NCBI RefSeq assembly: GCF_036226665.1
Contig: NZ_CP109007.1
Span: 6,448,001-6,512,000 of the forward strand
Source of the DNA: Streptomyces sp. NBC_00691
GTDB lineage: Bacteria; Actinomycetota; Actinomycetes; Streptomycetales; Streptomycetaceae
DNA length: 64,000 nt
Direction of reading: 5' to 3'
How positions within the stretch are numbered: position 1 is the stretch's first letter; each line of letters starts with the position of its first letter. The notes beneath the pieces were generated by a model that made no database searches, was not told the origin of the DNA, and saw nothing but the letters and a program-made list of their open reading frames with translations. Below, piece by piece: positions 7,780-16,563 of the stretch. Made by a program: the position numbers and the translations under genes.

Positions 7780-8889
7780 TTGTCTTTCCCGCTTTCCCGC
7801 CCCACCTCTTCCTCCTCCCTCGACGCCCACGGCTGGGACTCCGGCTGGGCCGACGGCTTCGCCCCGTACACCGCCCAGGGACTCGTCCCCGGCCGGGTGA
7901 TCCGGGTCGACCGCGGTCAGTGCGACGTCGCCACCGCCGACGGGATCGTGCGCGCCGACACGGCGTTCGTGACCCCGCACGACCCGCTCCGGGTCATCTG
8001 CACCGGCGACTGGGCCGCCATCGACCCCGAGGGCGCCGGCGACCCCCGCTACGTACGGGCGTGTCTCCCGCGCCGTACGGCCTTCGCGCGGTCCACCTCG
8101 TCCAAGCGGTCCGAGGGCCAGATCCTCGCCGCCAACGTCGACCACGCCGTCATCACCGTCTCGCTCGCCGTCGAGCTCGACCTCGGCCGCATCGAGCGCT
8201 TCCTCGCCCTGGCCTGGGAGTCCGGCGCCCAGCCGACCGTCGTCCTCAGCAAGGCGGACCTCGTGCCCGACCCCGTCGGGCTGTCCTACCTCGTCGAGGA
8301 CGTCGAGACGGTCGCCCCCGGCGTCCAGGTCGTGCCCCTGAGCTCGACCACGGGAGAGGGCCTCGACGTGCTGTCCGCGGTGATCGCGGGCGGTACGACC
8401 GTGCTGCTCGGCGTCTCCGGCGCCGGGAAGTCGACCCTCGCCAACGCCCTGGTCGGCGAGGACGTCATGGACGTCCAGGCCGCCCGTGACATCGACGGCA
8501 AGGGCCGTCACACCACCACCACCCGCAACCTCTTCGTCCTCCCGACCGGAGGAGTCCTCATCGACACCCCCGGACTGCGCGGAGTCGGCCTCTGGGACGC
8601 CGAGACCGGCGTCGGCCAGGTCTTCTCGGAGATCGAGGAACTGGCCGGGAACTGCCGCTTCCACGACTGCGCCCACGAGTCGGAGCCCGGCTGCGCGGTG
8701 GCCGCCGCGATCGAGGACGGCTCCCTGCCGGTGCGCCGCCTGGAGAGCTACCGCAAGCTGATCCGCGAGAACCAGCGGATCGTGGCCAAGACCGACGCCC
8801 GCGTGCGCAGCGAGATCCTCAAGGACTGGAAGCGCAAGGGCGCCGAGGGCCGCCACGCCATGGAGATGAAGCGCGGGCGCGTCCGGTAA
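7780..8889 (+). CDS. rsgA: Ribosome small-subunit maturation GTPase RsgA
   Basis: A 369-residue circularly permuted GTPase that acts in late 30S assembly. The order of motifs is the diagnostic one: an N-terminal OB-like domain, then the G4-type motif SKADL (about residue 154), then G1 GVSGAGKST (about 207), then G3 DTPGLRG (about 264), then the C-terminal zinc knuckle CRFHDCAHESEPGC. Length fits the family. The TTG start is the only reasonable in-frame choice near the conserved N-terminus, and its ribosome binding site is weak. Confidence 0.92.
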   Translation: MSFPLSRPTSSSSLDAHGWDSGWADGFAPYTAQGLVPGRVIRVDRGQCDVATADGIVRADTAFVTPHDPLRVICTGDWAAIDPEGAGDPRYVRACLPRRTAFARSTSSKRSEGQILAANVDHAVITVSLAVELDLGRIERFLALAWESGAQPTVVLSKADLVPDPVGLSYLVEDVETVAPGVQVVPLSSTTGEGLDVLSAVIAGGTTVLLGVSGAGKSTLANALVGEDVMDVQAARDIDGKGRHTTTTRNLFVLPTGGVLIDTPGLRGVGLWDAETGVGQVFSEIEELAGNCRFHDCAHESEPGCAVAAAIEDGSLPVRRLESYRKLIRENQRIVAKTDARVRSEILKDWKRKGAEGRHAMEMKRGRVR

Positions 8890-9007
8890 CGGGCCGGGGT
8901 GCGCGGGCACGGGGGAGTGGGCGCCGGCCGGCCGCCCTCCCCGCTCCCGCAACGCCCTGTCCGAAAACCGCGAGCCGGGGGTCGTCGGCCGTCGCACACT
9001 GGGAGAC

Positions 9008-10414
9008 GTGAAGGACGACGACACCCGCTACGAGGCGGTCAGCAGCCGGGACGCGCGGTTCGACGGAGAGTTCTTCTTCGCCGTCCGCACCACCGGCATC
9101 TACTGCCGCCCCAGCTGCCCCGCCGTCACCCCCAAACGGCAGAACGTCGCGTTCTTCCCGACGGCCGCCGCCGCCCAGGGCCACGGCTTCCGGGCCTGCC
9201 GCCGCTGCCGTCCGGACGCCGTGCCCGGCTCCGCCGCCTGGGACGTCCGGGCCGACGTCGTGGGACGCGCCGTGCGAATGATCGGCGACGGCGTCGTCGA
9301 CCGCGAGGGCGTACCCGGCCTGGCCGGACGCCTCGGCTACAGCACCCGGCAGGTGCAGCGCCAGCTCACCGCCGAGCTGGGTGCCGGGCCCGTCGCGCTC
9401 GCCCGCGCCCAGCGGGCGCACACCGCCCGGCTGCTCCTCCAGACCACCGGGCTGCCGGTGACCGAGATCGCCTTCGCGGCCGGCTTCGCCAGCGTCCGCC
9501 AGTTCAACGAGACGATCCGCGCCGTCTACGCCCGCACCCCCAGCGCCCTGCGCGCCGAGGCGGGCAGCGGTGCCGGAGCGCGTACCGCGCTCGCCGCCGG
9601 GGTGCCCCTGCGGCTCGCCCACCGGGGTCCCTACGCGGCCGACGAGGTCTTCGACCTGCTCGCAGCCGAGGCCGTGCCCCGCGTGGAGGAGGTCGTCGGC
9701 ACCCCTGGCGGCCGTACCTACCGGCGCACCCTCCGTCTCCCGTACGGCACCGGGATCGTCTCCGTCGACGAGCGCTCCGCCGGGCGCTGGCTGGAGGCCC
9801 GGATCCACCTCACCGAGCTGCGCGACCTGACCACCGCCGTGCACCGGCTGCGCCGCCTCTTCGACCTGGACGCCGACCCGTACGCGGTCGCCGAGCGGCT
9901 CGGCGCCGCGCCCGGGCTCGCCGCCGAGGTGGCCGCGCGGCCCGGCGTACGGTCCCCGGGAACGGCCGAGCCGGAGGAGTTCGCCCTGCGGACACTGCTC
10001 GGCGCGGCGGAGTCCGCCCGGGTCGTCGAGGCGCACGGCACCCCGCTGGCCACCGGCTGCGGCAGCCTCACCCATGTCTTCCCGGAGCCCCGGGCGCTGG
10101 CCGGCCACCCGGTCGCGGGCGCGCTGGCCCGCGCGCTCGCCGACGGAGCCGTACGCCTCGACCCCGGCGCCGACCGCGACGAGGCCGAGTCCGCCCTCCG
10201 TGCCGTCCCCGGAGTGACCGCCGAGGCCGCGGCCCTCATCCGGATGCGGGCCCTCGGCGACCCCGACGTACCCCCGGCGGGTGTCCCGGCCACGGAGGAG
10301 TGGCGGCCCTGGCGCTCGTACGCCGCCCGCTACCTCAGGACTCCGCTCCCGGGGACTCCTCGAGACCCCAGCTGTGGATCCGGCGCGGACGGATCCGGAT
10401 CACCTCCTCGCTGA
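9008..10414 (+). CDS. Ada/AlkA-type fusion regulator with degenerate glycosylase end
   Basis: A 468-residue protein with the Ada-AlkA architecture. Residues 1-75 are the Ada zinc domain with all four Cys (GIYCRPSCPA, RACRRCRPDA), which senses methyl phosphotriesters. Residues about 90-185 are an AraC helix-turn-helix. Residues about 190-310 are the AlkA N-terminal domain, followed by a helix-hairpin-helix glycosylase region. The end reads VPGVTAEAAALIRMRALGDPDV and then almost at once EEWRPWRSYAARYL: the roughly 20 residues that normally carry the catalytic Asp are missing, and the hairpin Gly is replaced by Thr. Regulation may be retained while base excision is lost. It overlaps the convergent oxidoreductase by 80 nt. 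GTG start with GGGAG upstream. Confidence 0.8.
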   Translation: MKDDDTRYEAVSSRDARFDGEFFFAVRTTGIYCRPSCPAVTPKRQNVAFFPTAAAAQGHGFRACRRCRPDAVPGSAAWDVRADVVGRAVRMIGDGVVDREGVPGLAGRLGYSTRQVQRQLTAELGAGPVALARAQRAHTARLLLQTTGLPVTEIAFAAGFASVRQFNETIRAVYARTPSALRAEAGSGAGARTALAAGVPLRLAHRGPYAADEVFDLLAAEAVPRVEEVVGTPGGRTYRRTLRLPYGTGIVSVDERSAGRWLEARIHLTELRDLTTAVHRLRRLFDLDADPYAVAERLGAAPGLAAEVAARPGVRSPGTAEPEEFALRTLLGAAESARVVEAHGTPLATGCGSLTHVFPEPRALAGHPVAGALARALADGAVRLDPGADRDEAESALRAVPGVTAEAAALIRMRALGDPDVPPAGVPATEEWRPWRSYAARYLRTPLPGTPRDPSCGSGADGSGSPPR

Positions 10415-10664
10415 AGTGCGCGCCCAGCGCGTGCGGGCCGACCAGGAGCTCCGCCTCGCCCCGGATCTCGACGCCCCGCACCCGCCAGGGGCGGACGCTC
10501 GCCAGATCGTCCACGACCAGCGCCACCTTCGGGTTCTCCCGCAGATTGCGCCACTTCTTCGTCCGGCCCATCGCGAGGCCGCCGACGAGGACGGTGCCGT
10601 CCTCCTGCGGGAAGAAGCCCACCGGATTGACCTGGGGCTGACCGGAAGGGTCGACCGTGGCCAT
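10335..10664 (-). CDS. PPOX-class F420/FMN-dependent oxidoreductase, start possibly damaged
   Basis: A 109-residue split-barrel protein of the pyridoxamine-phosphate-oxidase-like group: QPQVNPVGFFPQEDGTVLVG, GRTKKWRNLRENPKVALVVDDL and VRGVEIRGEAEL. The first ATG lies inside the conserved region. The 18 codons immediately before it (10665-10718) read GFSAAERAYLTGGRQLAR, exactly the N-terminus such proteins normally have, but no start codon exists in that frame; an ATG at 10729-10731 is out of frame. A one-base change near 10720 would explain this. The gene may now be N-terminally truncated. The cofactor and substrate are not known. Confidence 0.75.
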   Translation of the reverse strand: MATVDPSGQPQVNPVGFFPQEDGTVLVGGLAMGRTKKWRNLRENPKVALVVDDLASVRPWRVRGVEIRGEAELLVGPHALGAHFSEEVIRIRPRRIHSWGLEESPGAES

Positions 10665-10795
10665 CCGGGCGAGCTGCCGGCCGCCCGTGAGATAGGCGCG
10701 TTCCGCCGCACTGAAGCCTCGAAATCCCTCATGGGACCAGCATCGTGCAGCCGGACCCGGCGCGGATCGGCGGCCGGGCCCATCCCTCCTCCCCC

Positions 10796-10813
10796 CTGAG
10801 ACCTAGGTCTCAG
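10796..10813. repeat. 18-bp perfect palindrome CTGAGACCTAGGTCTCAG
   Basis: It overlaps the stop codon of the DUF456 gene and lies upstream of the oxidoreductase on the same strand. It could be part of a terminator, or an operator for the oxidoreductase. There is no loop, which is unlike a typical terminator. Confidence 0.4.
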
Positions 10814-11292
10814 CCCCAGAGCACCGCCCCCGCCCACGCCCCGACGACGAGGAGGCAGGCGAACAGCTCCACGAGGACGCTCGTGCCGGCCGCCCGCATC
10901 ACCGTCCGGGTCGCCGCCCCGGCCTGGCCGTGGCCGCCCAGCCGGAGGCGTTCCGAGAGGTAGATCCCTCCGACGAAGCCGGGGATCGCGCCGAGCACCG
11001 GCACCAGGACGAAGCCCAGGAGCGCGCCCGCACCCGCGTACGTCACCATCCGCCGGGTGATGCCCACGCCCCGGAAGCGACGGGGTGGCAGCTGCCAGAC
11101 GACCACCTGGGTGAGCAGCAGCAGACCGGTCGTGGAGGCGAGCAGGAGCCAGGCGAGGTCGGTCCGCTCGTGCAGGGACCACCAGAGCATCGCGGCCCAC
11201 ACCAGCCACGTCCCCGGCACGCCGGGCGCCAGTACCCCGAACACGCCGAGCAGCATCACCGTCGCGATCATCAGGAGCTGCCACACACCCAC
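10810..11292 (-). CDS. DUF456 membrane protein
   Basis: About 160 residues with four to five membrane segments: LLMIATVMLLGVFGVLAPGVPGTWLV, LAWLLLASTTGLLLLTQVVVW, a glycine-rich central pair (GAGALLGFVLVPVLGAIPGFVGGIYLSERL) and a C-terminal LVELFACLLVVGAWAGAVLW. The glycine-rich GFVGGIYLSE region is the family signature. The start is placed at GTG 11292 (or 11286) just before the first hydrophobic stretch; a longer frame adds only a Pro/Arg-rich tail. Function is unknown. Confidence 0.75.
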   Translation of the reverse strand: MGVWQLLMIATVMLLGVFGVLAPGVPGTWLVWAAMLWWSLHERTDLAWLLLASTTGLLLLTQVVVWQLPPRRFRGVGITRRMVTYAGAGALLGFVLVPVLGAIPGFVGGIYLSERLRLGGHGQAGAATRTVMRAAGTSVLVELFACLLVVGAWAGAVLWG

Positions 11293-11369
11293 GCGCCCAG
11301 GGTCCCCCACAACCGGCGTCCGCGCAGGTCGCGGCGGGCATCCGGGGAGGGCTCGGGGGACCGGCACGC

Positions 11370-11443
11370 GGGGCGGGGCGGGCGCGGGGCGCGGGGCGCG
11401 GGGCCGCGGTGCGGGGCGGGGCGGGCGCGGTGCGCGGGGCGGG
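11370..11443 (+). repeat. G-run repeat tract with G-quadruplex potential
   Basis: At least six runs of three to four G separated by one to five bases (CGGGGCGGGGCGGGCG type) on the plus strand, in the gap between two minus-strand genes. Such tracts can fold into a G-quadruplex on the plus (template) strand, or be polymerase-slippage repeats. Confidence 0.55.
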
Positions 11444-11461
11444 CGGCGCCGTCCCGCCCGC

Positions 11462-12445
11462 TCAGCCGCGCGCCACCCAGCCCTTCTCGTACGCGTGCCA
11501 GCCCAGCTGCAGCCGGGTCGTCACCCCGGTCAGCTCCATCAGGCCCTTCACCCGGCGCTGCACCGTCCGGAGCCCCAGGTCCAGCTGCTTGGCCACGCTC
11601 GCGTCCGTCATCCCGGCGAGCAGCAGCGACAGGATCTCCAGGTCCATGACGTCCGGGCCGGGCGCCTCCTCCTCGGTGATCTGGGCGCCCGCCCCGAGTC
11701 TCAGCGGCAGCGCCTCCCGCCACACCGACTCGAACAGGCCCATCAGCGATTCCAGGAGCCCGCTCGCGTGCACGACGATCGCCGCCGGTTCCGCTCCCCG
11801 CCCGGTCAGCGGCACCATCGCCAGGTTCCCGTCGGCGACCACCAGCTTCGTCGGGACCCGGTCCGCGACCCGGATCCGCTCCTCACGGCCGAGCGCCGCC
11901 GAGAGTTCGAGCAGCCCGGACGGGAGCGTCAGCACATCCCGCTCGATCACCACCCGGTAGCGCACCCCCCGCCCGGCGGCCTGCTCCTCCGCGTCGTTCT
12001 CCATGCCGGAGACCGCGATCGGCTTGCCCGTCACCAGGGCGCAGACCTCCTCCTGCGCGCCCAGCTGGAGCTGGAGGAAGCGGTGGGTGACGGCGCTCGC
12101 GCCGGTCACCACCTCCACCAGATCGTGCACGGCCGCCTCCGCCGCCTCCGCCCGGTACTCCTCGGCCAGCAGCGCCGCCGCCAGCTCCGCCTGCTCCAGC
12201 TCGTGCCGCTGCTGGGTGAGGAGGGCGCCCAGGGCCACCCCCGGCGGCGCCGCCACCCACCGTCCGGTCCTGGCCGAGGACTGTGCGGCGAGGCCCTGCG
12301 ACTCCAGGCGGCGCAACGCCCGCTCGGTGTCCTGCTCGGGCAGCGCGAGCCGGTGCGCCAGGTCGGTCACCTCGGCCGCGCCCAGCGCGACCAGCGCCCG
12401 GTACGCGGACTCCTGGCGCTCATCGAGTCCTATCGCTCCCAGCAT
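11462..12445 (-). CDS. TrmB-like/LuxR-type transcriptional regulator
   Basis: A 327-residue regulator. Residues 1-60 form a TrmB-type winged helix (DERQESAYRALVALGAAEVTDLAHRLAL), the middle is a sensor region, and residues about 265-325 form a LuxR helix-turn-helix (DLEILSLLLAGMTDASVAKQLDLGLRTVQRRVKGL). This combination is common in Streptomyces, often beside subtilase genes. Here it is divergent from a large secreted S8 peptidase with a shared 233-bp promoter region, so it probably controls that gene (inference). Confidence 0.85.
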   Translation of the reverse strand: MLGAIGLDERQESAYRALVALGAAEVTDLAHRLALPEQDTERALRRLESQGLAAQSSARTGRWVAAPPGVALGALLTQQRHELEQAELAAALLAEEYRAEAAEAAVHDLVEVVTGASAVTHRFLQLQLGAQEEVCALVTGKPIAVSGMENDAEEQAAGRGVRYRVVIERDVLTLPSGLLELSAALGREERIRVADRVPTKLVVADGNLAMVPLTGRGAEPAAIVVHASGLLESLMGLFESVWREALPLRLGAGAQITEEEAPGPDVMDLEILSLLLAGMTDASVAKQLDLGLRTVQRRVKGLMELTGVTTRLQLGWHAYEKGWVARG

Positions 12446-12678
12446 GGATGCCCCACCCCTCGCCCTACCTCCGGCGACGCGCCCCGGATCTTCCCAGGAC
12501 CTTCACCGGAGGCATTCGTTCCGTTGGTGACCTGGCGGGAAACGGCCACGGCGTATTCCCGCCTCGTCCATCATCCCTGTACCGCCCTCACCTCTGCCAA
12601 TGTGGCGCCACCGCAGCACCAACAGCCTCCGGAGACGGGTGTCTTGTGCCCTTTTTCCGGAATCAGATGGGGAGAGCG

Positions 12679-15600
12679 ATGCGTCCGATTTCGCGTACGG
12701 CCCTGGGAGCGGCGACCGCCGTCGTCCTGGCCGTCACCGCGGTCGCGCCGTCCGTGGCGAACGAGCCGCAGGACGACACGGCCGGCAAGCGACCGCTCGT
12801 GGGGAGCGAGGCCGCGGCCCGCGCCGGGGACCGTCCCGTCACCGTGACCCTGGTCACCGGGGACCGTGTCCTCGTCAGCCGCGACGCGGACGGCAACTCC
12901 TCCGCCACCGCCCTGCCGCGCGAGGACGGGACCGTCCCCCTGGTCCAGACCCGTCGCTCCGGCCAGGACCTTTACGTCTACCCCGAGGCCGCCGCCGACG
13001 CGCTCGCGGCGGACCGCGTCGACCAGGAGCTCTTCAACGTCACCGGCCTCGTCCGGCAGGGCTACGACGACGCCGCCACCACGACACTGCCCCTCATCGC
13101 GGTCTACGGCTCCGACCTCGCCCGCTCCGTCCCCACCGCCCCGCGCGGCGCGCGGCGCGGCCAGGTCCTCAGGGCCGTCGACGGCGTCGCGCTCAAGGCG
13201 GAGAAGAAACAGGCCGCCACGTTCTGGGCCGAGGTGAACACCCCCACGGCCCGCTCCGCCTCCGGAATCAAGAAGCTCTGGCTCGACCGCAAGGTCCGGG
13301 CCTCCCTTGAGCGCTCGACGAAGCAGGTCCACGCCCCCGAGGCCTGGGCCGCCGGCTACGACGGCACGGGCACCAAGGTCGCCGTACTCGACACCGGCGC
13401 CGACGCCGAGCACCCCGACCTCAAGGGCCGGATCGCCGCCTCGGAGAACTTCACCGACTCCGACTCCACCGACGACCGCCAGGGCCACGGCACCCACACC
13501 CTCTCCACCGTGGGCGGCTCAGGAGCCGCGAGCGACGGCAAGAAGAAGGGCGTCGCCCCCGGCGCGGCCCTCCTCAACGGCAAGGTCCTCAACGACTCCG
13601 GCTCCGGCGCCGCCTCCTGGATCATCGCCGGCATGGAATGGGCCGTCGCCCAGGGCGCCGACGTCGTCTCGATGAGCCTCGGCAGCCCCGAACCGACCGA
13701 CTGCACGGACCCGATGAGCCTCGCCGCCGAACAACTCGCGCAGAGCAAGGGCACGTTGTTCGTGATCGCCGCCGGCAACTCGGGTCCCACCCTCAACACG
13801 GTCTCCTCGCCCGGCTGTGCGCCCGGCGTCCTCACCGTCGGCGCCACCGACCGCGACGACTCCACCGCGTACTTCTCCAGCCGCGGCCCCACGATCGTCA
13901 ACCACACCCTCAAGCCCGAGATCGCGGCGCCCGGCGTCGGCATCTCCGCCGCCGCGGCCGGCGGCCGCGGCGTCTACGCCTACCAGTCCATGTCCGGTAC
14001 GTCGATGGCCACCCCGCACGTCGCGGGCGCCGCCGCCATCGTCAAGCAGCGCCACCCCGACTGGACCGCCCAGCAGATCAAGGCCGCGCTCGTCGCCTCC
14101 GCCGAGAGCTCCGTCCCCGGCGACGTCCGCGAGGTCGGCGGCGGTCGCCTCGACGTCAAGGCCGCGATCGACCAGACGGTCCTCGGCTCGCCCGCCGTCC
14201 AGGGCGGCACCTACGACTGGCCGCAGGACAGGACCGACCGCACCACGGTCTCCGTCCCCTACACCAACACCTCCGGCGGCCCGGTCACCCTGAACCTGGC
14301 CGTCGAGAAGGTCACCGGCAACGACGGCTCCACCGTGCGGAGCACGGTCGCCCGCCTCGGGAAGCGCACCGTGACCGTGCCCGCCGGCGCCACCGTCCAG
14401 GTCCCCCTCGACCTCGACCCCACGGCCCGCCTCGACCGCGCCCAGTACGGCGACGTCACCGGCCGGGTGATCGCCACCAGCAGGGGCGGCATCCACGTCT
14501 CCACACCGTTCTCGCTCTACGTCGAGCCCGAAACAGTCACCCTCCGCGTCAAGTTGATTGACCGTCAGGGAAATCCCGCGGACGGAGCCTCCTCCCTCGA
14601 CGTCATCGGCACCGACGTCGCCAGCGGTGAGCGACGCTTCAACGACGGAGCCGTCGACCAGGTCTACCGGGTGCGCCCCGGCAGCTACTTCCTCTCCTCC
14701 TTCGTCGCCACCCCCGACGCGGGTGAGACCGCCACGCTGAACGACTCGCTCAGCTACCTCGGCCGCCCGCAACTGGAGGTCAAGAAGGACACCACCGTCG
14801 TCCTCGACGCCCGCAAGGCCCACAGGCTGGCGGTCGCGACCGACAAGCCGTCCGAACTCCGCGGCGCCACCCTCGCGTTCGCCCGCTCCTGGGACGGCTT
14901 CTGGATGCACGCCGGAACCGCAGCCGGTCCGCGCACCATCCGCGGCTACTACGCCTCGGTCGAAGGCGGCGCCGACGAGGGCGACTTCGAGTTCGGCAGC
15001 TACTGGCGCACCGCGGCCCCGCAGATCACCTCGCTGCGCACCACCGACGGTCTGACCCTGCACCCGCTCACCGCGTCCACCGGCTCCGACAACCTCGACG
15101 GCACCGGCTCCGCCCGGCTCGCCGACGCGGGGACCGGCACCCCGGACGAGCTGACCGCCGCGGGCGTCAAGGGCCGCATCGCCCTCGTCCGGCTGCCCGA
15201 CGACTCCACCAACGCGGGCGCCCTCGCCCGGGACGCCAAGGCGGCCGGCGCCGTCGGCGTGATCGTCCACCACACGACACCCGAACGCTGGTACCCCGGC
15301 GGCTCGTTCACCGGCCTCGGACTGCCCGTCCTCTCCGTCCCCCCGGGAGAGGCGGCGGCCCTCCGCGGCAGGCTCGCGGCCGGCGAGGTCACGCTCGGCT
15401 GGAAGGCCACCGCGAAGAGCCCGTACTCCTACAGCCTGGCCTTCCCCGAGTCCGGCTCCGTCCGCGACGCCAGGACCTACCGCGTCCGGGACGACCGCCT
15501 CGGCCGCAAGGACGCCCGCTTCGGATCCGCCGGAATCGGCACCGACTTCCTGTACTTCGCGGACGCCCACCGGCCGAACGGCACCCGCGTCTCCTTCGGC

Positions 15601-16440
15601 TCGCTGGAGACCGTCCCCGCGCCCGGCAGCCGCACCGACCTCTACACGACCGGCGACACCGCCTGGAGCGAGATGGTCGGCAGCAGCTTCCCCTTCGGTG
15701 AGCTGATGATCGGCGCCCCCCACACGTACCGGTCCGGCGAGAAGCGCACCGAGAACTGGTACGACGGCGTCATCGCCCCCACCGCTCCCCGCGACTCCGA
15801 GGGCGAGCCGGTGCTCGTCTCCGAGCGCCAGGGCAACCTGATCGGCTTCGCGGACGCCATGTGGGGCGACAGCACCCACCATGCCGAGCCCGGCTCCTTC
15901 GGTGACATCGGCAGCCTGAGCCTCAGCCGCGACGGTGAGCTCCTCGGCCGGACCGGATGGCCGTTCGGAGTCTTCGAGGTGCCGGCCGAAGCGGGGACGT
16001 ACACGCTCGAACAGAACACCATGAAGATCGGCAGCAAGGTGTGGGCCCGCTCCACCTCCGTCAACTCGGTATGGAAATTCACCTCCAAGCTTGACGAGAG
16101 CGTCTATTCTCAGGGCATCCCGATTCTCTTCCCCCGGTACGACCTTCCGGAGGACGGACTCAAGACCCTCGCCGCGACCGACGGCCAGCACATCGGCCTC
16201 ACCGCGACGGGTCACGCGGGCTACACCCCCGCGGCGCTCACCTCGGCCAAGCTCGCGTACTCCTACGACGGAGGCGCGACCTGGACCGAAGCGCAGGTCT
16301 CTCAGCAGGGCGGCCACTGGACCGCGACCGTGAACCACACGGGAGCGACCGGTGAACAGGTCACCCTGAGGACCGAACTGACGGACGCCAACGGCAACTC
16401 CGTCACCCAGACCGTGGTCCGCGCCTACGACGTGCGCTGA
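12679..16440 (+). CDS. Large secreted subtilisin-family (S8) serine peptidase
   Basis: A 1253-residue exported protease. A Sec signal peptide (MRPISRTALGAATAVVLAVTA, cleavage near APSVA-NE) is followed by a propeptide. The catalytic triad is intact: Asp in VAVLDTGADAEHPDL, His in GHGTHTLSTVGG, Ser in MSGTSMATPHVAGAAAIV, and the oxyanion Asn in AAGNSG. The long C-terminal half includes a PA-type segment (GRIALVRLPDD, AGAVGVIVHH) and Ig-like beta-rich regions. The ATG is backed by GGAGAG; an ATG 12 nt earlier is possible. A LuxR-type regulator is divergent upstream and a strong hairpin follows the stop. Confidence 0.93.
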   Translation: MRPISRTALGAATAVVLAVTAVAPSVANEPQDDTAGKRPLVGSEAAARAGDRPVTVTLVTGDRVLVSRDADGNSSATALPREDGTVPLVQTRRSGQDLYVYPEAAADALAADRVDQELFNVTGLVRQGYDDAATTTLPLIAVYGSDLARSVPTAPRGARRGQVLRAVDGVALKAEKKQAATFWAEVNTPTARSASGIKKLWLDRKVRASLERSTKQVHAPEAWAAGYDGTGTKVAVLDTGADAEHPDLKGRIAASENFTDSDSTDDRQGHGTHTLSTVGGSGAASDGKKKGVAPGAALLNGKVLNDSGSGAASWIIAGMEWAVAQGADVVSMSLGSPEPTDCTDPMSLAAEQLAQSKGTLFVIAAGNSGPTLNTVSSPGCAPGVLTVGATDRDDSTAYFSSRGPTIVNHTLKPEIAAPGVGISAAAAGGRGVYAYQSMSGTSMATPHVAGAAAIVKQRHPDWTAQQIKAALVASAESSVPGDVREVGGGRLDVKAAIDQTVLGSPAVQGGTYDWPQDRTDRTTVSVPYTNTSGGPVTLNLAVEKVTGNDGSTVRSTVARLGKRTVTVPAGATVQVPLDLDPTARLDRAQYGDVTGRVIATSRGGIHVSTPFSLYVEPETVTLRVKLIDRQGNPADGASSLDVIGTDVASGERRFNDGAVDQVYRVRPGSYFLSSFVATPDAGETATLNDSLSYLGRPQLEVKKDTTVVLDARKAHRLAVATDKPSELRGATLAFARSWDGFWMHAGTAAGPRTIRGYYASVEGGADEGDFEFGSYWRTAAPQITSLRTTDGLTLHPLTASTGSDNLDGTGSARLADAGTGTPDELTAAGVKGRIALVRLPDDSTNAGALARDAKAAGAVGVIVHHTTPERWYPGGSFTGLGLPVLSVPPGEAAALRGRLAAGEVTLGWKATAKSPYSYSLAFPESGSVRDARTYRVRDDRLGRKDARFGSAGIGTDFLYFADAHRPNGTRVSFGSLETVPAPGSRTDLYTTGDTAWSEMVGSSFPFGELMIGAPHTYRSGEKRTENWYDGVIAPTAPRDSEGEPVLVSERQGNLIGFADAMWGDSTHHAEPGSFGDIGSLSLSRDGELLGRTGWPFGVFEVPAEAGTYTLEQNTMKIGSKVWARSTSVNSVWKFTSKLDESVYSQGIPILFPRYDLPEDGLKTLAATDGQHIGLTATGHAGYTPAALTSAKLAYSYDGGATWTEAQVSQQGGHWTATVNHTGATGEQVTLRTELTDANGNSVTQTVVRAYDVR

Positions 16441-16447
16441 TCACGCC

Positions 16448-16495
16448 GGTCCGCCGGGCGTCCTTCCCGTGGGGGGTGGGGCCGCCCGGCGGACC
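16448..16495 (+). terminator. Terminator hairpin after the S8 peptidase
   Basis: Perfect 13-bp arms GGTCCGCCGGGCG and CGCCCGGCGGACC with a 22-nt loop, starting 8 nt after the peptidase stop. Confidence 0.75.
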
Positions 16496-16563
16496 ACTCA
16501 TTCGCGGCGACGGTTTTCCTGATGTCCCGTTTTCGGGCGCCCCGTGCGGTGGACAATAAGGGC

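Noticed and set aside
12283..12678. N-terminal extension of the S8 peptidase to an earlier start
   Set aside because: The extension covers the divergent promoter and has no family character; the signal peptide begins at 12679 with a good ribosome binding site.
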